From: an uncultured Acinetobacter sp.
GTDB taxonomy: Bacteria; Pseudomonadota; Gammaproteobacteria; Pseudomonadales; Moraxellaceae
NCBI RefSeq assembly: GCF_947493735.1
Contig: NZ_CANLSL010000012.1
Coordinates: forward strand, 1 to 64,000
Length of the DNA stretch: 64,000 bases
Direction of reading: 5' to 3'
The position numbers and the translations under genes are program-made. Under the pieces are notes generated by a model. It ran no database searches, was not told the origin of the DNA, and saw nothing but the letters and a program-made list of their open reading frames with translations. Position 1 is the first letter of the stretch. Every line of letters starts with the position of its first letter. Shown here piece after piece: positions 26,825 to 37,135 of this stretch.

Positions 26825-29404
26825 TTAGCTCAACTTGAGTTTCTCAAAAGCCAAATGATCGCCGTCTTTGGACACTACGATGGTATCGCCTGCGCTAAAT
26901 TTTCCTGACAAAATATCATTTGCCAGTTCATTTTCCACTTTGGATTGAATCGCACGTTTCAGCGGTCTTGCACCAAACATAGGATCATAACCCGCATCAA
27001 TCAACAAACCAAAGGCATCATCTTCGATACGCAAGCCTATCTCACGTTCAGCCAAACGATCACGCAAACGATCGAGCTGAATGTCGGCAATGCCACGCAT
27101 TTGTGATTTTTGCAGACCATGAAATACCACGACTTCATCGATACGGTTAATGAATTCAGGACGGAAATGCTGACCGATCGCCGCCATCACCACCGCACGG
27201 ACATCGTCATCACTTGCCCCTTCACCCAGCTCACGCACATCTTGCGAGCCAAGATTCGAGGTCATCACGATCACTGTGTTTTTAAAATCTACCACTCGAC
27301 CTTGCGAATCGGTCAAACGCCCATCATCCAAGACTTGCAATAAAATATTGAACACATCAGGATGGGCTTTTTCCACCTCATCGAACAAGATCACGCTGTA
27401 TGGCTTACGGCGCACCGCTTCGGTAAGCACACCACCTTCTTCATAACCGACATAGCCTGGAGGCGCACCAACCAAACGGCTGACGCTGTGTTTCTCCATA
27501 AATTCGCTCATATCGATACGGATCATGGCGTCATCACTATCGAACAAGAAGTTTGCCAATGCCTTAGTCAGCTCAGTTTTACCGACACCAGTTGGTCCAA
27601 GGAACAGGAATGAACCACTTGGACGATTCGGATCAGACAGCCCTGCTCGTGAACGACGCACTGCATTCGATACCGCTTTCACCGCTTCATCTTGTCCGAC
27701 CACACGATTGTGCAAGAAGCTCTCCATATTCAGAAGCTTGTCACGTTCACCTTGTAGCATTTTCGACACAGGAATCCCTGTTGCGGCACTGACAACTTCA
27801 GCGATTTCATTATCGGTGACTTTGTTTCGCAGTAATTTTGGTGCTTCATTTTCATCTGCGACTTCGGCTTTTTCCAATTGCTTTTGTAGCTCTGGAATCA
27901 CGCCATATTGCAAACGTCCTGCTTCCGCCAAATCACCTTCACGCTGTGCTTTCTCAAGTGCTATTTTGGCTTGGTCGAGTTTCACTTGCACATCTTTATT
28001 GCCCTCGACCAAGGCTTTATCGGCACGCCACACTTCCTCAAGGTCATTATACTCTTTTTGCGTTTCGTTAATTTGACGCTCAAGTAACGATGCTTGAGAT
28101 TTCGAGCCTGCGTCTTCCTCTTTTTTTACCTGTTCAAACTGCATTTTCAGCTGAATCAAACGGCGATCGAGTTTATCCAAAGCCTCAGGTTTTGAGTCCA
28201 ATTCCATCTTGATGCGCGAAGCCGCTTCATCAATCAGATCAATGGCTTTATCAGGTAACTGGCGGTCGGTGATATAGCGCTGTGACATTTTCGCCGCAGC
28301 AATAATCGCCGAATCTAAAATTTGTACGCCATGATGGGTGGCATATTTCTCTTTTAGACCACGCAAGATGGCAATGGTATCTTCCACACTTGGCTCATCC
28401 ACCAAGACTTTTTGGAAACGACGCTCAAGCGCAGGGTCTTTTTCGATATATTGGCGATATTCGTCTAAGGTTGTTGCGCCGACACAGCGTAATTCGCCAC
28501 GTGCCAATGCAGGTTTCAGCATATTGCCTGCATCCATCGCACCGTCGGTTTTACCTGCGCCGACAAGGGTATGAATCTCATCGATAAATAAGATCACTTG
28601 ACCTTCTAGCTTTGCCAGTTCTTTCAATACCGCTTTGAGGCGCTCTTCAAATTCACCACGATATTTTGCACCTGCCAATAGTGAACCTAAATCTAAGGAT
28701 AATACTCGTTTGCCTTTCAGACTTTCAGGCACTTCACCATTGACGATGCGCTGTGCTAAACCTTCGACAATTGCAGTTTTACCGACACCTGGCTCACCGA
28801 TCAGTACAGGATTGTTTTTGGTACGGCGTGATAACACTTGAATGGTACGACGAATCTCATCGTCACGACCAATCACAGGATCAAGTTTGCCTGCGAGCGC
28901 ACGATCGGTTAGATCAATGGTGTATTTACCAAGCGCATCACGATTTTCTTCATGGTTACTGGTGGTCACTTTTTCATTTCCTCGAATTTTTTCGATTACA
29001 CTACGCAATTTTTTACCATCACCACCTGCGGCAGTGAACAATTTGTGGGTTTCACCCTGCTCCGCCAAAGCCAAAAGCACCCAATCTGTGGTGAGAAATT
29101 CATCGCCCGCCTTTTGCGCATAGCCATCTGCCAGATTTAATACTTTCGCCGCTTCAGGGTTGAGATTGACGTCGCCTGTTGGATTGGCAATGGTTGGCGC
29201 ATCTTGGAGCGCTTGATTGAGTTTATCTTTCAGCTCAGTGAGTTTAACACCTGCCTGTTGCAGTAGACTTTGATTGGATGATTCTTCCAACAAGGTGGCA
29301 AGAATATGTAAGGTACTGATTGCAGTATGATCTTTGCCTGTGGCTAAAGACTGTGCATCAGAGAGACTTTGTTGAAGTCGGTCAGAGAATTTTTCAAAAC
29401 GCAT
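26825..29404 (-). CDS. clpB: Disaggregase chaperone ClpB
   Basis: An 859-residue AAA+ hexameric unfoldase that rescues aggregated proteins with DnaK. The ClpN domain is residues 1-145. NBD1 Walker A is [13 protein letters not shown] (about 205) with Walker [11 protein letters not shown] coiled-coil middle domain (about 405-525) separates ClpB from ClpA and ClpC. NBD2 Walker A is [13 protein letters not shown] (about 605) with Walker [12 protein letters not shown]. The IGF/L ClpP-binding loop is absent, as expected. It is monocistronic with a sigma-32 promoter at 29438-29466. Confidence 0.97.
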   Translation of the reverse strand: MRFEKFSDRLQQSLSDAQSLATGKDHTAISTLHILATLLEESSNQSLLQQAGVKLTELKDKLNQALQDAPTIANPTGDVNLNPEAAKVLNLADGYAQKAGDEFLTTDWVLLALAEQGETHKLFTAAGGDGKKLRSVIEKIRGNEKVTTSNHEENRDALGKYTIDLTDRALAGKLDPVIGRDDEIRRTIQVLSRRTKNNPVLIGEPGVGKTAIVEGLAQRIVNGEVPESLKGKRVLSLDLGSLLAGAKYRGEFEERLKAVLKELAKLEGQVILFIDEIHTLVGAGKTDGAMDAGNMLKPALARGELRCVGATTLDEYRQYIEKDPALERRFQKVLVDEPSVEDTIAILRGLKEKYATHHGVQILDSAIIAAAKMSQRYITDRQLPDKAIDLIDEAASRIKMELDSKPEALDKLDRRLIQLKMQFEQVKKEEDAGSKSQASLLERQINETQKEYNDLEEVWRADKALVEGNKDVQVKLDQAKIALEKAQREGDLAEAGRLQYGVIPELQKQLEKAEVADENEAPKLLRNKVTDNEIAEVVSAATGIPVSKMLQGERDKLLNMESFLHNRVVGQDEAVKAVSNAVRRSRAGLSDPNRPSGSFLFLGPTGVGKTELTKALANFLFDSDDAMIRIDMSEFMEKHSVSRLVGAPPGYVGYEEGGVLTEAVRRKPYSVILFDEVEKAHPDVFNILLQVLDDGRLTDSQGRVVDFKNTVIVMTSNLGSQDVRELGEGASDDDVRAVVMAAIGQHFRPEFINRIDEVVVFHGLQKSQMRGIADIQLDRLRDRLAEREIGLRIEDDAFGLLIDAGYDPMFGARPLKRAIQSKVENELANDILSGKFSAGDTIVVSKDGDHLAFEKLKLS

Positions 29405-29437
29405 TTGTTATTATCCTGTAAATATTGACATGACTCA

Positions 29438-29466
29438 TAGATAGGTGCAAATAGCAAAATTTCAAG
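29438..29466 (-). promoter_or_regulatory. Sigma-32 heat-shock promoter of clpB
   Basis: On the minus strand CTTGAAA (29466-29460, perfect -35) is followed after 14 bp by CCTATCTA (29445-29438; consensus CCCCATNT). The start codon is 34 bases downstream of the -10. Confidence 0.75.
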
Positions 29467-29605
29467 TATTATTTATTGATATTTTTTAAAATGTTATGTC
29501 TAAAATTAAGATGGATATCAGTTGTATTAATGGTGTTTAATGTGACTTTTTTCAAGGTTTGCAAGATCTATCATTTAATATTCTTGGCACATACAGTTTT
29601 CCATA

Positions 29606-29638
29606 AAAGAACTCGCTCAATTGAGCGAGTTCTTTTTT
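29606..29638 (-). terminator. Terminator of aceA
   Basis: A perfect long hairpin, AAAGAACTCGCTCAA / TTGAGCGAGTTCTTT, with T runs on both strands. Confidence 0.85.
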
Positions 29639-29670
29639 AAATCAACTTCGTGATTACTCATTAATGAGTA

Positions 29671-31266
29671 TTAACCACCGAATTGACCCATAGTGTTTGC
29701 AGTACCGCCAGCTTTAAGCGCGTTGTCACCAGAGAAGATCTCTTTGTGATCATCACCGATGTCTGAACCAGCCATTGCTTGGTGTTTAACACATGCGATA
29801 CCACCACGGATTTCTTTACGTTGTACGCCAGCAACATAAGCAAGCATTGCTTGATCACCGAAGTATCCTTTTGCAAGCTCATGCGTAGACAACGCAGCAG
29901 TGTGGTATGTAGGCAATGTGATCAAGTGGTGGAATACACCCGCTTCACGTGCAGCATCAGCTTGGAATGTACGGATCTTCTCATCAGCAGCAGCTGACAA
30001 TTCAGATTCGTCATATTCAGCACTCATCAACTTCGCACGATCGTATGCAGATACGTCTTTCCCTTCAGCAGCCCAAGCATCATATACTTGTTGACGGAAA
30101 TTCAATGTCCAGTTGAATGATGGAGAGTTGTTATAAACAAGTTTTGCATTTGGAACTTGTTCTTTAACACGGTTAACCATGTGAGCGATTTCAGTTACGT
30201 TTGGAGTCGGCGTTTCGATCCAAATCATGTCTGCGCCATTTTGAAGGCTAGTTACACAGTCAAGTACAACACGGTCGATTTGCGTACCATCACGGAACTG
30301 ATAAAGACCAGAAGCAAGACGTGTTGGACGGTGAAGTTTACCGTCACGCTTGATCAAGATTTCGTCATCAGAAGCTTCAGAGATATCGATTTCTTTAGTA
30401 TCCAAGTAGCTAATATATTGAGAAGCCAAGTCACCTTTCTCTTTAGATACTGGGATTTTTTGCGTCAAATCAGCGCCTTCAGAATCAGTACGTGCAACGA
30501 TGATACCGTCGTCAACGCCAAGCTCTAAGAATGCATAACGTACTGCATTGATTTTCGCCAAGAAGTCTTCGTGTGGCACAGTCACTTTACCAGCTTGGTG
30601 ACCACATTGTTTCGCATCAGATACTTGGTTTTCGATTTGGATTGCAGCAGCACCCGCTTCGATCATTTGTTTGGTCAACAAATAAGTCGCTTCTTCGTTA
30701 CCGAAACCAGCGTCGATGTCCGCAATGATTGGAACAACGTGAGTTTCGAAGTTGTCGATTTGCGCTTCGATTTCTTTTGCTTTAGCAGCATCACCCGCAT
30801 CTTCAGCTTTTTGCAATGCACGGAACAAATCGTTCAATTCTTTGGCATCAGCTTGACGCAAGAATGTGTAGATTTCTTCGATCAATTTTGGTACAGAAGT
30901 TTTTTCGTGCATAGATTGGTCAGGAAGTGGACCGAATTCTGAACGAAGTGCAGCAACCATCCAACCAGAGAGGTAGATATAACGCTTGCTAGTCGTACCG
31001 AAGTATTTTTTGTTCGCGATCATTTTTTGTTGCGCAATAAAACCGTGCCAGCAACCTAATGATTGAGTGTACTTGCTGCTATCAGCATCGTATTCAGCCA
31101 TATCTTTACGCATAAGCGCCGCTGTATACTTAGCAATGTCCAAACCAGTTTTGAAACGGTTTTGAACAGCCATACGTGCAGCATCTTCAGGACGAATCGC
31201 GCCCCAAGTACCACCTAGTTTTTCTTTAACGGCACGTACGTGCTCTAAAGCTGATTGATAAGTCAT
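29671..31266 (-). CDS. aceA: Isocitrate lyase
   Basis: A 531-residue enzyme of the longer type found in Acinetobacter and Pseudomonas. It splits isocitrate to succinate and glyoxylate, the first step of the glyoxylate shunt. The catalytic motif SDAKQCGHQAGKVTVP carries the active-site Cys (K-x-CGH). IADIDAGFGNEEATYLLTKQMIEAGAAAIQIE provides the metal-binding Asp residues, and TESEG-like RTDSEGA follows. No aceK or malate synthase is adjacent. A divergent LysR regulator lies upstream. Confidence 0.95.
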   Translation of the reverse strand: MTYQSALEHVRAVKEKLGGTWGAIRPEDAARMAVQNRFKTGLDIAKYTAALMRKDMAEYDADSSKYTQSLGCWHGFIAQQKMIANKKYFGTTSKRYIYLSGWMVAALRSEFGPLPDQSMHEKTSVPKLIEEIYTFLRQADAKELNDLFRALQKAEDAGDAAKAKEIEAQIDNFETHVVPIIADIDAGFGNEEATYLLTKQMIEAGAAAIQIENQVSDAKQCGHQAGKVTVPHEDFLAKINAVRYAFLELGVDDGIIVARTDSEGADLTQKIPVSKEKGDLASQYISYLDTKEIDISEASDDEILIKRDGKLHRPTRLASGLYQFRDGTQIDRVVLDCVTSLQNGADMIWIETPTPNVTEIAHMVNRVKEQVPNAKLVYNNSPSFNWTLNFRQQVYDAWAAEGKDVSAYDRAKLMSAEYDESELSAAADEKIRTFQADAAREAGVFHHLITLPTYHTAALSTHELAKGYFGDQAMLAYVAGVQRKEIRGGIACVKHQAMAGSDIGDDHKEIFSGDNALKAGGTANTMGQFGG

Positions 31267-31771
31267 GATCTATTCCTGCATTCATATTAGGAGTATCAAT
31301 TGAAGTCACATGCTCCACCCAATCCACTCAGAAAGCTAAGTCGAATGGATAAAACTCGAGCGACTTTATTAATGAGTGACAGGATAGTCCGAGTGCCTTG
31401 ATTAATCCAATATCCTATGATGATTTTCACTATTTATTTTAGAAATGGAAGGTAATCTCTCAGATGATGCGAAAGCTTTAATTTTTAAATCATTATTTTA
31501 TAACAAGTATTCCCCATTGCTTTTGAACAACTTTTAACCAACCATTAAGATTTACTCTCAAATTTCTTGTTACGACTTATGTCTAAAAGCACAAAACTAC
31601 ACCTTAAATATGTGCCCAACCATTTCCAAAGCAAATATTATACTTTTCTTGGGAATTTTTGATTATTTTTTAAATGAATTTGGAGATTTAGTCATCGAAA
31701 TTGACATACAAACGTCATATTTTATGGCATAATCGTTAAAATTTCTCTAGGTTATTGTCGGTATTTATTAA
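31267..31771. other. Intergenic region between aceA and the divergent LysR-type regulator
   Basis: About 505 AT-rich bases are a likely site of regulator binding. A TTGACA at 31701-31706 has only a poor -10 at suitable spacing (TATGGC, 31724). No clear LysR T-N11-A palindrome could be singled out by eye. Confidence 0.4.
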
Positions 31772-32773
31772 ATGAATCTTGAGCGTGTCGATCTCAATTT
31801 ACTTATATATTTAGACGTATTATTACGTGAAAAAAATGTGACACGTGCTGCCGAGCAATTGGGCGTTACCCAACCTGCAATGAGTAATATTCTGCGTCGT
31901 TTGCGCACTTTATTTAATGATCCATTATTGATTCGTTCATCAGAAGGCATGACACCGACTGAACGTGCATTAGAACTACAACCACGTATTCGTGATGCGC
32001 TGTCTGATCTGTCGATGATTTTGGAGCCACGGACTGAATTTCGTCCATATACTTCGAACCGTGTGTTTCGGATCATGACTTCGGACTATGCCGAAGCAAC
32101 CCTTGTTCCACGACTCATTAAAGCATTACGATCTGAAGCACCAAACGTCGTTTTAGACTTTCTCACACCAAGCGATGTATCTTATCGAGATATGGAGCAA
32201 GGTAAAGTTGATCTTGCCATTAACCGTTTTAATGAGATTCCACAAAGTTTCCATCAAGTCTTAGTTTGGCGTGATAGTTTTAGCTGTCTACTCAATGACA
32301 AACATCCTGCCAATACACATTTGAATTTAAAGACATATTTAGACGCACAGCACATTTGGGTATCCAAGACTGGTATGGGCGTTGGCTTTGGCGTGAATCC
32401 TGAAAAACAAGCTGGACTTGGGTGGATTGATCAGGCTTTAGAACGAATTGGTCAAAAACGTAAAATTTCAGTGTTTACTCGCCACTATCAAATGCCTGCG
32501 CTACTTGCACAAAATGTCGATTTGATTGCAACATTGCCGACACGTATTGCGCGCTTACAAGCCAATAATTCTCGATTAACGATTAAAGATCCGCCGTTTT
32601 ATATTCCTGAGTTTGAGCTAAAAATGGCATGGTGTCCGTTACTTCACCATCACCCTGCGCATCGTTGGTTACGCCAATTGATCTTGTTTGTCGCACGTCA
32701 GATGGTCGAAGAAGAACATCGTGAATTTATTGCCAATAACAATACGCCGTCACAACCTTTTTCAAACTATTGA
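31772..32773 (+). CDS. LysR-type transcriptional regulator
   Basis: A 333-residue regulator. The N-terminal winged HTH (NLLIYLDVLLREKNVTRAAEQLGVTQPAMSNILRRLRTLFNDPLLIRSSEGMTPT, about 8-62 in segments) is typical of the NodD/NahR-like subgroup. A long linker helix and a periplasmic-binding-protein-like effector domain (about 95-310) follow. It is divergent from aceA, the layout of a LysR regulator acting on its neighbour, so control of isocitrate lyase is possible but unproven. The effector is unknown. Confidence 0.85.
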   Translation: MNLERVDLNLLIYLDVLLREKNVTRAAEQLGVTQPAMSNILRRLRTLFNDPLLIRSSEGMTPTERALELQPRIRDALSDLSMILEPRTEFRPYTSNRVFRIMTSDYAEATLVPRLIKALRSEAPNVVLDFLTPSDVSYRDMEQGKVDLAINRFNEIPQSFHQVLVWRDSFSCLLNDKHPANTHLNLKTYLDAQHIWVSKTGMGVGFGVNPEKQAGLGWIDQALERIGQKRKISVFTRHYQMPALLAQNVDLIATLPTRIARLQANNSRLTIKDPPFYIPEFELKMAWCPLLHHHPAHRWLRQLILFVARQMVEEEHREFIANNNTPSQPFSNY

Positions 32774-32967
32774 TTAAAAAGTAAAGATCAAACTAAATCG
32801 TCAGTTAATTTGGCGATTTCTTATTTATATAGACACAAATCGATAAACGTTGCTCACATACCGCTTTGATCGTAAATACCGTATAATGCTCGGTCTATAC
32901 TACTGAAAATCAATACGATTCTATTTAATTATCAAAGCAATTTAGCTTTGCTGCGCACAGGTGCCCC

Positions 32968-34287
32968 GTGAGTTTATTTCAAAATGTCCTTGTCATTCTT
33001 ATGCTCATCACTGCAGCAGGCTTTCTTTCCCTTTCAGAAATTGCGTTAGCGGGTGCACGTAAAATTAAATTAAAACTACTTGCGGAAGCAGGCGATGAAC
33101 GTGCTTTAAAGGTTTTAAAATTACAAGACAACTCCGCTGACTTCTTTGCTGCATCGCAGATCGGATTAAATGCCATAGCAATCCTTGGCGGTATCTTGGG
33201 TGAGGCGGCATTCCGACCTTATATCATCGATTTTGTCAAACGATTCTATGATGGGCAGGGCGCAGAAACCATCGGCTTCGTCCTGTCGTTTACCTTTGTC
33301 ACGTCGTTATTTATTTTATTTGCCGATCTAATGCCAAAACGCATGGCAATGATTGCCCCTGAAAAAATCGCCATCAGTGTCATCAACCCAATTACCCTTT
33401 TCATTAAAGTTTGCCGACCGTTGGCATGGGTAATCAATGCGATTGCCAACATGCTATTTCGCTTATTTAAAATTAACACCACACGTGAAGACAACATTAC
33501 GTTTGCTGATATTTCAGCGGTGATTGACTCGGGTGCGCAAGCGGGTGTCCTCCTTCAACAAGAGCATCATTTTATTGAAAATGTGTTTGAGCTCGAAGAA
33601 CGTACCGTCCCATCAAGCATGACCACTCGTGAGGATGTAGTATTTTTCACCTTAAAAGAGTCTGAACAAAGCATCCGTCAGAAGATTGCAGAGTTTCCCT
33701 ATTCAAAATTCTTGGTTTGTAATGAGCATATTGATCAAGTAATTGGTTATGTCGATACCAAGGATATTTTGGTCAAAATCATGAATAATCAATCGTTTAT
33801 TCAACTCAATGAATCGACGATTCGTAATGTCTTGATTATCCCTGACGCACTTACGCTCTCTGAACTTTTAGACCGTTTCCGCTCGACTAAAGAGAAATTT
33901 GCCGTGGTCATTAATGAGTACGCTCGTGTGGTCGGTGTCATTACATTGTCAGACATTATGATCACCGTAATGGGCGATTGGGTTGCGCCACTGGAAGAAG
34001 AACAGCAAATCATTAAGCGTGATGAAAATTCATGGCTCATCGACGGTACAACGCCAATTGAAGATGTCAAACATGCCTTATCTATCGAGGATTTTCCTGA
34101 GTGGGAAAACTACGAAACCATCGCAGGTTTTATCATGTATAAACTGCGCAAGATTCCTCGCCCTGCTGATGCAGTAGAACACGAAGGTTACAAATTCGAA
34201 GTGGTTGATATTGATCATTATAAAATTGACCAATTATTGGTAACTCGAATGGCGCTTGATAAAACTTCGGAGCAGAAAGCAGACTAA
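32968..34287 (+). CDS. CNNM/CorC-family transporter-associated protein
   Basis: A 439-residue protein from a GTG start (CACAGGTG upstream). The CNNM/DUF21 membrane domain (about 1-190) has four hydrophobic segments. Two CBS domains follow (about 210-330, TREDVVFFTLKE and YVDTKDILVKI; VINEYARVVGVITLSDIMITVMGD). A CorC_HlyC C-terminal domain (about 345-430) ends it. Relatives (YfjD, CorB, CNNM) act in Mg or Co export or Mg homeostasis; hemolysin labels are historical. It appears monocistronic. Confidence 0.9.
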   Translation: MSLFQNVLVILMLITAAGFLSLSEIALAGARKIKLKLLAEAGDERALKVLKLQDNSADFFAASQIGLNAIAILGGILGEAAFRPYIIDFVKRFYDGQGAETIGFVLSFTFVTSLFILFADLMPKRMAMIAPEKIAISVINPITLFIKVCRPLAWVINAIANMLFRLFKINTTREDNITFADISAVIDSGAQAGVLLQQEHHFIENVFELEERTVPSSMTTREDVVFFTLKESEQSIRQKIAEFPYSKFLVCNEHIDQVIGYVDTKDILVKIMNNQSFIQLNESTIRNVLIIPDALTLSELLDRFRSTKEKFAVVINEYARVVGVITLSDIMITVMGDWVAPLEEEQQIIKRDENSWLIDGTTPIEDVKHALSIEDFPEWENYETIAGFIMYKLRKIPRPADAVEHEGYKFEVVDIDHYKIDQLLVTRMALDKTSEQKAD

Positions 34288-34324
34288 TACTGAGATTGGT
34301 TTATCACAACTATTTTCCGTAAAA

Positions 34325-35341
34325 TTAAACTGTCGCTTGCCCACTCAACAATAAAAGTTGTTTCTCAATCGTCAACCAATCCTGTGCGACTTCACTGATG
34401 ATCTCTAAACGGTTATCAAGTGTAGCTTTACTGTCTACATCGACCTGAAAGTTGGTTGTAATAGCATTGATATCAATCCAACCATCTATAGTATTTAGCT
34501 TGGCTTTAATCCGCACAAAACCTTGAATGGCTTGCAACACCCGAATCAACGTATCTGCATCAAACTGCCATGATTTTGGCATATGCCACCCTGCCACAAA
34601 AAAGCCCTGCTGTTCACTCGAATAATGATATGGCAAAGTCTTTGGCGCACTGAAATCACTTTCGTTAAGTCGTGGCATGTTTTGTGTTAAAAGCTGTTGG
34701 CTCAGCAATGGCTGTTTTTTTATTAGCTGTGGAATGCGAGATTGATCAATTTCTTTGAGTGAAATTTTCCCGTGATCAAGTCGTTGCCAATGCTTTGGTG
34801 GGAACTGATAACTGTCTTGTAATTGTTTTAATTGTTGCTGATCATCGGTATTCATCTCTGATTGATGAGAAACCAGTACAACATCTGCAACATCAAGCTG
34901 TTGCAGGAAAATCTCATGCTTTTGCCAAAGTTGTTCATTGAGTCGATGACCATCAATCACAGTGACCACTTGACGAATATTCAAACTCGCTTGCCAATGC
35001 GATTCACTGAGTTGATCAATCAGTTCTTTAGGATGTCCCAGCCCAGTTGGCTCAATAAACAATCGGGTCGGTTTAAACTCTGACAATAACCGTGCTAAAG
35101 CAATCTGCATCGGAAGCTGTGAAGTACAGCACAAACAACCGCCGAGTACTTCTTTTACCGCAACGCCTTGATGCGCTGCAATCCAAGCTTGATCGACACC
35201 GATCTCACCGAACTCATTCATCAGCACAGCCCATACTTCATTTTCAGGTTTTTGCGTAAGTAAATGGCGTAAAACTGTGGTTTTCCCTGCACCGAGAAAA
35301 CCTGTGATGATATGTGTTGGAACGGCTTGGATGATATTCAT
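34325..35341 (-). CDS. CobW/COG0523-family GTPase
   Basis: A 338-residue G3E GTPase. The P-loop is GFLGAGKTTVLRHLL (about 14-28). NEFGEIGVDQ follows, and the metal motif CxCC is GGCLCCTSQ (about 66-74). EPTGLGHP is the switch motif. VSHQSEMN is the NKxD equivalent. The C-terminal CobW_C domain ends the protein. Members are metallochaperones for cobalt, zinc or nitrile hydratase iron; the metal cannot be told here and no Zur site was found. The macrodomain gene is 44 bp upstream on the same strand. Confidence 0.88.
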   Translation of the reverse strand: MNIIQAVPTHIITGFLGAGKTTVLRHLLTQKPENEVWAVLMNEFGEIGVDQAWIAAHQGVAVKEVLGGCLCCTSQLPMQIALARLLSEFKPTRLFIEPTGLGHPKELIDQLSESHWQASLNIRQVVTVIDGHRLNEQLWQKHEIFLQQLDVADVVLVSHQSEMNTDDQQQLKQLQDSYQFPPKHWQRLDHGKISLKEIDQSRIPQLIKKQPLLSQQLLTQNMPRLNESDFSAPKTLPYHYSSEQQGFFVAGWHMPKSWQFDADTLIRVLQAIQGFVRIKAKLNTIDGWIDINAITTNFQVDVDSKATLDNRLEIISEVAQDWLTIEKQLLLLSGQATV

Positions 35342-35385
35342 ATAAGAGCTTCTAAAAACTACCTACATAGGTAAATTAGAATTGA

Positions 35386-35928
35386 TTATTCACTTGCAGA
35401 TGAAGCGAGTAACGGTTTCAACACCTCTTGATACAGCTTAAAGTTTTGCTCATCAAAACAGACAAATAAAATACATTGCACACGTTTTAAAGTGCTTAAC
35501 CGTGATTTCAGAACTTCATAGACTTTTTGCACAGCAAGCTCTTTGGGAAAGCCGTAGACACCTGTACTGATATTTGGAAATGCTATTCGTTCACATTTGA
35601 GCTTTTCAGCTTGATCAAGGCAGTTGTGATAGCACTGCTTGAGTAGTTTTTCTTCGTGATTTTGACCACCTTGCCAGATCGGTCCTACCGTATGAATAAT
35701 AAAATTTGCGGATAGTTTCCCTGCAATCGTCACTACCGCTTGCCCTGTACGACAACCGCCTTGCTCGGCTCTGATTATTTTGCATTCTTCAAGGATCTGC
35801 GCACCACCTGCACGATGAATCGCACCATCTACACCACCACCGCCGAGCAGTGATGAATTGGCTGCATTGACAATCGCATCTGCGCTAATCTTGGTAATAT
35901 CACCGAGAATGACTTCAACTGTTGGCAT
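35386..35928 (-). CDS. Macrodomain protein (ADP-ribosyl hydrolase / O-acetyl-ADP-ribose deacetylase)
   Basis: A 180-residue single macrodomain similar to E. coli YmdB. ILGDITKISADAIVNAANSSLLGGGGVDGAIHRAGG (about 7-42) carries the catalytic Asn, the GGGVDGAIH loop and Asp that bind and hydrolyse ADP-ribose. NISTGVYGFP (about 119-128) is the second signature. The enzyme removes acetyl or ADP-ribose groups. It may be co-transcribed with the CobW gene downstream, 44 bp away. Confidence 0.9.
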   Translation of the reverse strand: MPTVEVILGDITKISADAIVNAANSSLLGGGGVDGAIHRAGGAQILEECKIIRAEQGGCRTGQAVVTIAGKLSANFIIHTVGPIWQGGQNHEEKLLKQCYHNCLDQAEKLKCERIAFPNISTGVYGFPKELAVQKVYEVLKSRLSTLKRVQCILFVCFDEQNFKLYQEVLKPLLASSASE

Positions 35929-36014
35929 GTGCTTTCCTTAAAATAAGTGGCAAAAATGAGTAGCAAAATGAATCCATTGCATCGAAGAAAATCAGATTAA
36001 ATCATCTATTTTTT

Positions 36015-36206
36015 TTACTTTTCTTCTTTATTAAAGAAAAACTCACCCATACCTGCGATAAACCCACCCAAGCCAACGCCCAGTAAGGCATAACCTAAAA
36101 TACTACTCATGTCATAATATAGTTGTACAGCGCCTGCAAAGCTCAGTAAGCCTGCTATCAGCAATAATACAACAAACAACCACGGACGTGTTTTTTGATC
36201 ACTCAT
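36015..36206 (-). CDS. Small two-span membrane protein
   Basis: 63 residues from ATG 36206 (MSDQKTRPW); the frame is open further upstream from an ATG at 36248, but MSDQKT fits the usual soluble N-terminus. Two hydrophobic helices lie at about 9-28 and 36-53, connected by a short loop with YYDMSS, and the tail ends FFFNKEEK. Function unknown. Its upstream side is divergent to sodA. Confidence 0.65.
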   Translation of the reverse strand: MSDQKTRPWLFVVLLLIAGLLSFAGAVQLYYDMSSILGYALLGVGLGGFIAGMGEFFFNKEEK

Positions 36207-36309
36207 TGAAATCTTTACAAGTTGAAAATAGACAGTCACATTGTACACGTATCATTACATAAATTCATGTATTTGCGTGCAAACTTAGCTTGAGCACAAT
36301 CTACAAATA

Positions 36310-36324
36310 TGATAAATATTATCA
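36310..36324. promoter_or_regulatory. Fur box upstream of sodA
   Basis: TGATAAATATTATCA matches the Fur 7-1-7 consensus TGATAATNATTATCA at 13 of 14 defined positions. It lies 31 bases before the sodA ATG and would overlap the promoter. The divergent small membrane protein gene may also be under it. Confidence 0.7.
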
Positions 36325-36354
36325 GTACTTACAGTAACCAATTAAGGATTTCTC

Positions 36355-36966
36355 ATGGCTTTCGAATTACCTGCATTACCATATGCTTATGACGCATTAG
36401 AACCACATATTGATAGCGCAACGATGGAAATTCACCATACCAAACATCACCAAACTTATATTAATAATATCAATGGTGGCATCGCGGGCACAGAGTGGGA
36501 AAAGCTTTCTGTTGAGGAGCTTGTAGCACGTGTAAATGATGTTCCTGCTGAACTTAAAGGCAACGTGACCAACAATGCTGGCGGTCATGCGAACCACAGC
36601 CTATTTTGGACTGTGATGTCACCAAATGGTGGTGGCAATCCTACTGGCGCAATCGCTGGTGAAATCGACAGTGCATTTGGTAGCTTTGACGCATTCAAAG
36701 AAGCTTTCATCAAAGCTGCGTTAACTCGTTTTGGTTCAGGATGGGCTTGGTTGTCTGTTACTCCTGAGAAAAAACTAATCGTAGAAAGCTCTGCAAACCA
36801 AGATAGCCCATTGATGAATGGCAATACACCTGTACTTGGTCTTGACGTTTGGGAGCATGCTTACTACTTGAAGTACCAAAACCGTCGTCCAGATTACATC
36901 GCAGCATTCTTCAATGTTGTAAACTGGGACGAAGTAAACCGTCGCTATGCAGAAGCAACTAAATAA
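36355..36966 (+). CDS. sodA: Superoxide dismutase, Mn-type sequence
   Basis: A 203-residue cytoplasmic dismutase. Metal ligands are His in [13 protein letters not shown], His in [10 protein letters not shown] and Asp/His in [21 protein letters not shown]. The [10 protein letters not shown] motif and [17 protein letters not shown] sequence match manganese SodA rather than iron SodB (which has AAQVWNH). A Fur box upstream fits sodA control in other bacteria, where Fe-loaded Fur represses it. RBS AAGGAT precedes the ATG. A terminator follows at 37015. Confidence 0.9.
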   Translation: MAFELPALPYAYDALEPHIDSATMEIHHTKHHQTYINNINGGIAGTEWEKLSVEELVARVNDVPAELKGNVTNNAGGHANHSLFWTVMSPNGGGNPTGAIAGEIDSAFGSFDAFKEAFIKAALTRFGSGWAWLSVTPEKKLIVESSANQDSPLMNGNTPVLGLDVWEHAYYLKYQNRRPDYIAAFFNVVNWDEVNRRYAEATK

Positions 36967-37014
36967 GTCTTTTATTTTTATTAGAGTAGTTTATTCTCTA
37001 AGCGAAAGTAATAT

Positions 37015-37050
37015 AAACAGCCATTTAATACGTTTAAATGGCTGTTTTTT
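37015..37050 (+). terminator. Terminator of sodA
   Basis: The arms AAACAGCCATTTAA and TTTAAATGGCTGTTT with a four-base loop are followed by T7. Confidence 0.85.
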
Positions 37051-37135
37051 TGCTTTGGAAATTCTGCAATGTATCTACGATCTCTTTAAGAATCAGTTAA
37101 AATAGCGCAATATTTTTGACAGTTTTATTTTTAAT

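Noticed and set aside
31701-31733. TTGACA/CATAAT promoter before the LysR gene
   Set aside because: The spacer would be 21 bp for the good -10 and the 17-bp alternative (TATGGC) is poor.
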